NCBI GenBank assembly: GCA_964353455.1
Contig: CAYGWP010000401.1
Location: forward strand, 1-20,511
DNA length: 20,511 nucleotides
Direction of reading: 5' to 3'
From: CAYGWP01 sp964353455
GTDB taxonomy: Bacteria; Planctomycetota; Phycisphaerae; FEN-1346
Of this stretch, positions 15,507-20,511 are shown piece by piece; position 1 is the stretch's first letter, and each line of letters opens with the position of its first letter. The notes below the pieces were generated by a model that saw nothing but the letters and a program-made list of their open reading frames with translations, had not been told where the DNA came from and did no database searches. The position numbers and the translations under genes are program-made.

Positions 15507-17036
15507 ATGCTCGGCAAGATCTTTTCGGTCGGCGTCTTCGGCATCGACGGGTACATGGTCGAGGTCGAGTTCGACGTGCGGGGCGGGTTCCCTGCGATCA
15601 TCATGGTGGGCCTGCCCGATGCGGCCGTCAAGGAATCGAAGGACCGCGTCGAGACGGCCGTCAAGAACTCCGGCTACTCCTGGCCCGACGGCCGCATCAC
15701 CGTGAACCTCGCCCCCGCCGACACGAAGAAGGAAGGCCCCGCGTTCGACCTGCCGCTGGCCCTCGGGTGCCTCTCGGCCACCGGGCAGATGCTCTCGGAC
15801 CGCCTCAAGGACTACGCGGCAGTCGGGGAACTCGCCCTCGACGGCTCGGTCCGGTCCGTCAAGGGCGCGCTCTCGATGGCTATGACCGTCCGCGAGGCGG
15901 GCCTCAAGGGGATCATCCTTCCGGCCGACAACGCACGCGAGGCCGCCGTCGTATCCGGCATCGAGGTCGTCCCCGTCACGGCCCTCGCCCAGGCGGTGGG
16001 TTATCTCACCAATGATTTGGCCATCGAGCCGTGCGAGGTTGACCTTGCCGCCGTTTTCGAGGAATCGCGGCGGGATGATGTCGATTTCTCGGATGTGCGC
16101 GGCCAGGAGCACGCCAAGCGGGCGCTCACCGTTGCTGCCGCGGGCGGTCATAACGTGCTGATGATCGGCCCGCCGGGCAGCGGCAAGACGATGCTTGCCC
16201 GGCGTCTGCCGACCATTCTGCCGATGCTCGGCCTTGAGGAATCGCTTGAGACGACGCGCATCTATTCGAGCGTCGGGCTGCTGACGCGCGGCCAGGCGAT
16301 CATCGCCACGCGGCCGTTCCGCTCGCCGCACCACACCACCAGCGAGGCGGGCCTCGTGGGCGGCGGCACGATGCCGGCGCCGGGCGAGGTCAGCCTCGCC
16401 CATCACGGCGTGCTGTTCCTCGATGAACTCCCGGAATTCAACCGCCACACGCTCGAGGTCCTGCGTCAGCCCCTGGAGGACGGCGTCGTCACGATCAGCC
16501 GCGCCCAGGCCACGCTCACCTTCCCGGCCCAGATCATGCTGGTGGCGGCCCTTAACCCATGTCCATGCGGGTATCTATCTGACCCGAAGCGCGAGTGCCA
16601 CTGCACGCCGCGACAGGTCCAGGCGTACATGGGGAAGATCTCCGGGCCGCTCCTTGACCGGATCGACATCCACCTCGACGTGCCGGCGGTGCCGTACCGG
16701 GAACTGAGGGGCAAGTTGGACGGCACGCCGAGCGTCTCGATGCGAGACCAGGTCCTTAAGGCCCGCGAGGTCCAGGCCGCGCGCTTCGGCAACCGCCGCC
16801 AGACAAACGCCCGGATGAGCCACCGGCAGGTCAAGAAGTTTTGCACCCTCGATGATGGCGGCGAGATGCTCCTTAAGCAGGCGATGCAGGAACTGGGCCT
16901 CTCGGCCCGCGCCCACGACAAGATCCTCCGCGTCGCCCGCACCATAGCCGATCTCGACGCCGCCCCCGACATCACCGTCACTCACCTCTCGGAGGCCGTC
17001 CAGTACCGCCGCCTGGACCGGAACCTGTTTGCTTGA
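15507..17036 (+). CDS. comM: YifB/ComM-family AAA+ ATPase (Mg-chelatase-like)
   Basis: AAA+ helicase family. In naturally competent proteobacteria, ComM promotes branch migration during integration of transforming DNA, but its role in this phylum is unproven. I place the start at the ATG at 15507 (GAGG 5 bases upstream), giving MLGKIFSVGVFGIDGYMVEVE, the family's typical N-terminus; the frame is open to a TTG at 15468. The 509 residues match the usual length of about 506. Order of parts: N-terminal Lon-protease-like ChlI domain (to about 170), Walker A GPPGSGKT (221-228), Walker B VLFLDE (302-307), the family CPCG with a second Cys pair CHC (Cys352, Cys354, Cys364, Cys366), and the C-terminal Mg-chelatase domain ending near YRRLDRN. 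It looks like a housekeeping gene beside the catabolic block. Confidence 0.93.
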   Translation: MLGKIFSVGVFGIDGYMVEVEFDVRGGFPAIIMVGLPDAAVKESKDRVETAVKNSGYSWPDGRITVNLAPADTKKEGPAFDLPLALGCLSATGQMLSDRLKDYAAVGELALDGSVRSVKGALSMAMTVREAGLKGIILPADNAREAAVVSGIEVVPVTALAQAVGYLTNDLAIEPCEVDLAAVFEESRRDDVDFSDVRGQEHAKRALTVAAAGGHNVLMIGPPGSGKTMLARRLPTILPMLGLEESLETTRIYSSVGLLTRGQAIIATRPFRSPHHTTSEAGLVGGGTMPAPGEVSLAHHGVLFLDELPEFNRHTLEVLRQPLEDGVVTISRAQATLTFPAQIMLVAALNPCPCGYLSDPKRECHCTPRQVQAYMGKISGPLLDRIDIHLDVPAVPYRELRGKLDGTPSVSMRDQVLKAREVQAARFGNRRQTNARMSHRQVKKFCTLDDGGEMLLKQAMQELGLSARAHDKILRVARTIADLDAAPDITVTHLSEAVQYRRLDRNLFA

Positions 17037-17052
17037 ACTCCTGCCGCTTGCA

Positions 17053-17127
17053 CTCGGCTGGCCGGCGGTTTGTCACCCATAGTTTCGCCGGTCAACCGCT
17101 GGGTTCCTGGTTCGAGTCCTAGCCGGG
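17053..17127 (+). other. Structured tRNA-like remnant with T-arm motif
   Basis: GGTTCGAGTCC (17109-17119) matches the tRNA T-arm consensus. CTCGGCT (17053-17059) can pair fully, with one G-U, to AGCCGGG (17121-17127), and CCGGCG (17062-17067) to CGCCGG (17086-17091), making a 75-base folded unit. However, the T-stem has two mismatches, the outer stem overlaps its 3' arm, and no clean anticodon arm forms. I read it as a decayed tRNA or chance fold, not a working gene. It could also act as a transcription end for comM. Confidence 0.3.
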
Positions 17128-17134
17128 GAGGGGG

Positions 17135-17163
17135 CAGACAAGAGACGCAAGTGCTAGTAGAAT
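17135..17163 (+). promoter_or_regulatory. Possible promoter of the third sulfatase
   Basis: CAGACA (17135-17140, 4/6 match to TTGACA) and TAGAAT (17158-17163, 5/6 match to TATAAT) are separated by 17 bases. The predicted start near 17170 would give a short leader ending at the GTG at 17197. Confidence 0.4.
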
Positions 17164-17196
17164 AGGGCGCACGGAGTATTCGGGAGGGATACCGTC

Positions 17197-18651
17197 GTGC
17201 CTATATCGCGAAGAGGTTTTGTCCAGGCGGCGATGGGCGGGTTAGGGGCCCTTCGCCTGGGGCGCGTGGCCGGGGCCGAGTCACCGCCAACGCGGCCCAA
17301 CCTCGTTGTTATTCTGACCGACAACCAGGGGGCGTGGACCCTGGGCTGCTATGGCAATCCCGACATCCGCACGCCCGAGATCGACGGCCTGGCGCGCGAC
17401 GGCATGCGGCTGACCCGCGCGTTCAGTTGCAACGCCGTGTGCTCGCCGACGCGGGCGACGTTTCTGACGGGCCTGATTCCTTCACAGCACGGCGTACACT
17501 GCTACCTGGGGGCGGGCGGGGCCCAAGTGGGGCCGAATGCATACTGCACGATCGCGGAGTTCCGCACCCTCCCGAAGATTCTCGCCGAGGCTGGCTACAC
17601 CTGCGGCCTGACGGGCAAGTGGCACCTCGGCGACAACCTCCGGCCGCAGCAGGGTTTCACCTACTGGATCACGATGCCCCACGGCCATACCACGACATTC
17701 TACGGCGCTGAAGTGATCGAGGACGGCAAGGTCCGCAAGGAACCGGACTACCTGACCGACCTGTGGACCCGCCACGCCGTCCGTTTCATCGAGCAGAACC
17801 GCGAGCGGCCGTTCTTCCTGTTCTTGACGTACAACGGCCCCTACGGCCTGGGCAAGAGCATGGGCGAGCCGGCCCGCAACCGGCACGCTGCATACTATGC
17901 TGATAAGCCCCTTCCTTCGTTCCCGCGGCTGCCGATGCATCCGTGGCTCAAGAATAACCACCAGTTCCTGAACAACGTGGAGTCGATGCGCCGCTACGCG
18001 GCCGAGGCCAGCGGCGTTGACGACGGGGTGGGAGAGGTCCTGGCCGCCCTCAAGCGGGCCGGCCTCGACGAGCGGACGCTCGTGGTCTACACGGCCGACC
18101 AGGGCTGGGGTGGCGGCCAGCACGGCATCTGGGGCATGGGCGACCACACCCGGCCCATGCACGCCTTCGACGAGACGATGCATGTGCCCCTCATTTTCCG
18201 CCACCGTGGTTCGATCCCCGCGGGCCGCATGTGCGATCTTCTGGTCAGCGATTACGACCTGATGCCGACGCTTCTCGGCTATCTCGGCCTTGCCGATCGG
18301 ATGCCCGTTTCGCCGCGCTCCCCGGGCCGCGATTTTTCGGCGGCGCTGCGCGGCCGGGCGATCCCGTGGGACGACATCGTCTTCTACGAGTTCGAGAGCA
18401 CCCGGGCGATCCGCACGGCCGACTGGAAGTACGTCCATCGCCACCCCGACGGCCCGCACGAACTCTACGACCTCAAGAACGACCCCGGCGAGACGCGTAA
18501 CCTCTTGGAGGAACCGGAACAGCGCGAGACGCGGGAGCGCCTGCGGAAACGCCTGGACGAGTTTTTCGCCCGCTACGCCGACCCGAAGTACGACCTCTGG
18601 CACGGCGGCCGCTCGAAGGCGGGGCGGCTGGTCGGGGGCGGGAAACAGTAG
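17197..18651 (+). CDS. Tat-exported S1 sulfatase-like protein with altered active-site residues
   Basis: Third sulfatase-family protein, 484 residues, GTG start with GGGAGGG 8 bases upstream and Tat motif SRRGFVQ at 4-10. The formylglycine motif is intact (CSPTR, 82-86), as is GKWHLGD (140-146). Other positions differ from the two sulfatases above: TDDQ is TDNQ (Asp42, Asn43); NAPHGP is NGPYG (213-217), losing the usual His; the metal pair Asp-Asn becomes Asp301-Gln302; and after QHGIWGMGDH (308-317) the expected sulfate-contact Lys is not obvious. The C-terminal HELYDLKNDPGE signature is normal. It may belong to a distinct S1 subfamily with a different substrate or altered activity. It stands alone between comM and the transposase remnant and probably has its own promoter. 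Confidence 0.88.
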   Translation: MPISRRGFVQAAMGGLGALRLGRVAGAESPPTRPNLVVILTDNQGAWTLGCYGNPDIRTPEIDGLARDGMRLTRAFSCNAVCSPTRATFLTGLIPSQHGVHCYLGAGGAQVGPNAYCTIAEFRTLPKILAEAGYTCGLTGKWHLGDNLRPQQGFTYWITMPHGHTTTFYGAEVIEDGKVRKEPDYLTDLWTRHAVRFIEQNRERPFFLFLTYNGPYGLGKSMGEPARNRHAAYYADKPLPSFPRLPMHPWLKNNHQFLNNVESMRRYAAEASGVDDGVGEVLAALKRAGLDERTLVVYTADQGWGGGQHGIWGMGDHTRPMHAFDETMHVPLIFRHRGSIPAGRMCDLLVSDYDLMPTLLGYLGLADRMPVSPRSPGRDFSAALRGRAIPWDDIVFYEFESTRAIRTADWKYVHRHPDGPHELYDLKNDPGETRNLLEEPEQRETRERLRKRLDEFFARYADPKYDLWHGGRSKAGRLVGGGKQ

Positions 18652-19026
18652 GGTATAGTAGGCCACCGGAATTGCGTTTGGCGTTCGTTAGGCTGTTGGA
18701 AAGAGCGAGAATCACATTTTCCGTCGGATTTGGCGTTCGCGTGGCGCGGTTCCTCAGGCAGGAGGGGGATCTCGGCCTGCGCCTGCTGGAGTTGTGCCGC
18801 CAGACGGGTGCGTGGGTCAAGGCTTCCGGCGGCCCACGCCCACGTGTGGACACAGGCGAGCCTCGCCAGGGAGATGATGTGGAGCAGGGCGGACTTGACG
18901 TGACGGCCCCAGTGATTGGGTAGGAATAGGTTCGGACAACCGTGGTTCTCGGGCAAATCAGCCTCCGAAACAAGTTGTGACCAGACGCATTGGAGGCTAC
19001 CATAAGTGTGGCCAAGGAACCAGGTT
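18652..19026. other. Gap without intact gene; decayed mobile DNA
   Basis: No plus-strand coding region is convincing in these 375 bases. An 11-bp direct repeat TTTGGCGTTCG lies at 18677-18687 and 18729-18739. The minus strand holds a transposase-like fragment, listed separately. No clear terminator was found after the sulfatase stop at 18651. Confidence 0.5.
18703..18945 (-). pseudogene. N-terminal remnant of an integrase/transposase-like protein
   Basis: The minus-strand frame contains GRHVKSALLHIISLARLA, then WAAGSLDPRTRLAAQL and AEIPLLPEEPRHANAK. From memory this resembles the N-terminal part of a planctomycete integrase-core transposase family, in which a SALLH.ISLA segment is followed by a basic and coiled-coil LREE stretch. 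The match is lost after about 60 residues, there is no DDE catalytic domain, and the frame runs on into the neighbouring sulfatase, so it is a decayed fragment. No inverted repeats or target duplication could be defined. A database search would be needed to confirm the family. Confidence 0.45.
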
Positions 19027-20511
19027 ATGACGCCAGGCGATGGGCACGAAAATCGGTGGACCAGCACAGCCGGGGTGATTGTGGCCCCAAAGGCGGCCTT
19101 GCAGGTAGTGTGGCCGGTTGAAAGCGGACCAGGGCTTGTCGCGACCAGCCCGCTCGATTTCCCGGTGCAGACCGCGTGGCGGCGAGCCGGTATCCAGCCC
19201 GCCCCCCTCTGCTGCGACGAGGTCTTCATCCGCCGCGTTTATCTGGATGTGATTGGGACGTTACCTACGGCGGCGGAGGTGCGGACGTTCCTGGAGGACA
19301 AGAACCCGAACAAACGGAGTCTCCTCATCGACCGGTTGCTGGAGCGGGACGAGTTTGCGGACTACTGGGCGATGAAGTGGAGTAACCTGCTGCGAGTCAA
19401 ATCGGAGTTTCCCATCAATCTGTGGCCCAATGCGGTGCAGGCGTATCACCGCTGGATTCGGACCAGCATCAAGGAAAACATGCCGTATGACCGATTTGTC
19501 CGCGAGATGCTCACCGCCAGTGGCAGCAATGTCCGCAAGCCGCAGGTCAATTTCTACCGTGCCGTCCAGAGCAAGGACCCACAGGCGCTGGCGCAGGCCG
19601 TGGCGTTGACCTTTATGGGGACGCGTGCGGAGAAATGGCCGAAGGAGCGTCTGGCCAACATGGCGGCATTTTTCTCGCGGGTCGGCTACAAGGCCACTGC
19701 GGAATGGAAGGAAGAGATCGTCTTCTTCGATCTCGGCAAGACCGCTGCTCCCGCGTCCGCCGTGTTGCCGGACGGGGTGATGGTGAATCTGTCTCCGCTG
19801 CAGGATCCGCGCGAGGTGTTTGCCGACTGGCTCATCAGCCCGACAAATGCGTGGTTCGCCCGCAACATCGCGAATCGCGCCTGGTCATGGTTGTTGGGCC
19901 GCGGGATCATTCATGAGCCGGACGACATCCGCCAGGACAATCCGCCGGTGAATCCCGAACTGTTGGCCCTGATCGAGCGGGAATTGGTAGCGTCCCGGTA
20001 TGATCTGAAGTATCTTTTCCGGCTGATCCTGAGGTCGCAGACCTATCAGCGTTCTTGCATGCCGGCATCCAAGCATCCGCAGGGCGAGGCCAATTTCGCC
20101 TTTTATCCGGTGCGGCGGTTGGAAGCGGAGGTGTTGATTGATGCCATCAACCAGATCACCGGCACGACGGAGAAATACACCAGCCGCATTCCGGAACCAT
20201 ATACCTTCATACCTGAGGAAAAGCGTTCGATTGCGCTGGCGGACGCCAGCATCACCAGTCCCTTTCTTGACTTGTTCGGGCGATGCCCGCGCAATACCGG
20301 TCTGGAATCGGAACAACGCAATAATCTTCCGACTGCCGCCCAGCAGTTGCATCTTCTGAATTCGAGTCATATCCGGCGCAAGTTGGAAGAAGGCGTCAAA
20401 CTTCGCGCCTTGCTGCAACCTACAAGCAAGCCGCGCGAGGTGGTCAACGAGCTTTACCTGACGATTCTGTCGCGTTACCCGACCGACGAGGAGATGCAAA
20501 TCTTCGCGGCG
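19027..20511 (+). CDS. DUF1549/DUF1553 protein, abnormal N-terminus, 3' end beyond window
   Basis: Member of the large DUF1549-DUF1553 exported proteins of Planctomycetota and Verrucomicrobiota, of unknown function. The frame is open from 19006 to the right edge; the ATG at 19027 has AAGGAA 7 bases upstream. Family similarity begins only near residue 39 (SPLDFPVQTAWRRAGIQPAP, then CDEVFIRRVYLDVIGTLPTA). Residues 1-38 look like read-through of remnant DNA and contain no signal peptide. DUF1549 covers about 45-200; DUF1553 starts near 257 (LQDPREVFADWLISP, ANRAWSWLLGRGI, DDIRQDNPP). The Cys-rich CxxCH-type segment common between the domains is replaced by FMGTRAEKWPKERL. Sampled lines are about 53-57% GC against about 63-70% elsewhere. 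It is probably transferred and may be a 5'-truncated pseudogene. Confidence 0.8.
   Translation, partial: MTPGDGHENRWTSTAGVIVAPKAALQVVWPVESGPGLVATSPLDFPVQTAWRRAGIQPAPLCCDEVFIRRVYLDVIGTLPTAAEVRTFLEDKNPNKRSLLIDRLLERDEFADYWAMKWSNLLRVKSEFPINLWPNAVQAYHRWIRTSIKENMPYDRFVREMLTASGSNVRKPQVNFYRAVQSKDPQALAQAVALTFMGTRAEKWPKERLANMAAFFSRVGYKATAEWKEEIVFFDLGKTAAPASAVLPDGVMVNLSPLQDPREVFADWLISPTNAWFARNIANRAWSWLLGRGIIHEPDDIRQDNPPVNPELLALIERELVASRYDLKYLFRLILRSQTYQRSCMPASKHPQGEANFAFYPVRRLEAEVLIDAINQITGTTEKYTSRIPEPYTFIPEEKRSIALADASITSPFLDLFGRCPRNTGLESEQRNNLPTAAQQLHLLNSSHIRRKLEEGVKLRALLQPTSKPREVVNELYLTILSRYPTDEEMQIFAA

Noticed and set aside
17053..17127. Functional tRNA gene
   Set aside because: The T-stem has two mismatches, the outer stem overlaps the T-stem, and no proper D or anticodon arm forms. 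It is kept only as a remnant.
18672..18923. 83-codon plus-strand open frame in the gap after the third sulfatase
   Set aside because: It lies opposite the transposase-like fragment, has no ribosome site, and its translation matches nothing I recognise.
19635..19916. 93-codon plus-strand open frame inside the DUF1549/DUF1553 gene
   Set aside because: It is in a different frame from a clear family match that continues through it.

Overview
The window most likely comes from a Planctomycetota bacterium or a close PVC-group relative. It is GC-rich DNA with several twin-arginine (Tat) signal sulfatases, exported PQQ-like beta-propellers, a ThuA-domain protein, a DUF1549/DUF1553 protein and a Gram-negative outer-membrane LptD. 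I cannot fix the class from sequence alone.

Left housekeeping part (1-3610, minus strand). A ribosomal protein L13 gene (rplM) runs off the left edge. It is followed by a large LptD/OstA-type outer-membrane assembly gene. Each gene has a near-consensus sigma70 promoter (TTGACA / TATACT). The lptD promoter shows that the coding start is the GTG at 3526, not the TTG at 3610, which is the -35 box. A 10-bp direct repeat lies just upstream of the rplM -35, where an UP element would be.

Central catabolic block (3750-15371, plus strand). Eight closely spaced genes look like one operon: GH130 glycoside phosphorylase/hydrolase, two S1 sulfatases, a fucose/arabinose-isomerase-like protein, a ThuA-domain protein, two tandem PQQ-like propellers, and a GH36 alpha-galactosidase with a lipoprotein-like signal. 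Four of them carry Tat signals and three carry Sec or lipoprotein-like signals. Only the GH130 enzyme appears cytoplasmic. I infer a route that desulfates and de-galactosylates a sulfated, mannose-containing (galactomannan-like) glycan outside the cytoplasm and breaks down the imported mannosides inside. No transporter, regulator or sulfatase-maturating enzyme is present in the window. The two propeller genes have much more similar 3' ends than the rest of their length, which suggests recent gene conversion.

Right part. A ComM/YifB AAA+ ATPase (15507-17036) is followed by a short structured region with a tRNA T-arm-like motif. Next is a third S1 sulfatase (17197-18651) in which several usual active-site residues are changed, then a 375-base gap holding a decayed minus-strand transposase remnant. 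The window ends in a DUF1549/DUF1553 gene that runs off the right edge. That gene has lost its normal N-terminus at the remnant and has visibly lower GC, so it looks transferred. No CRISPR array, rRNA or intact tRNA was seen.
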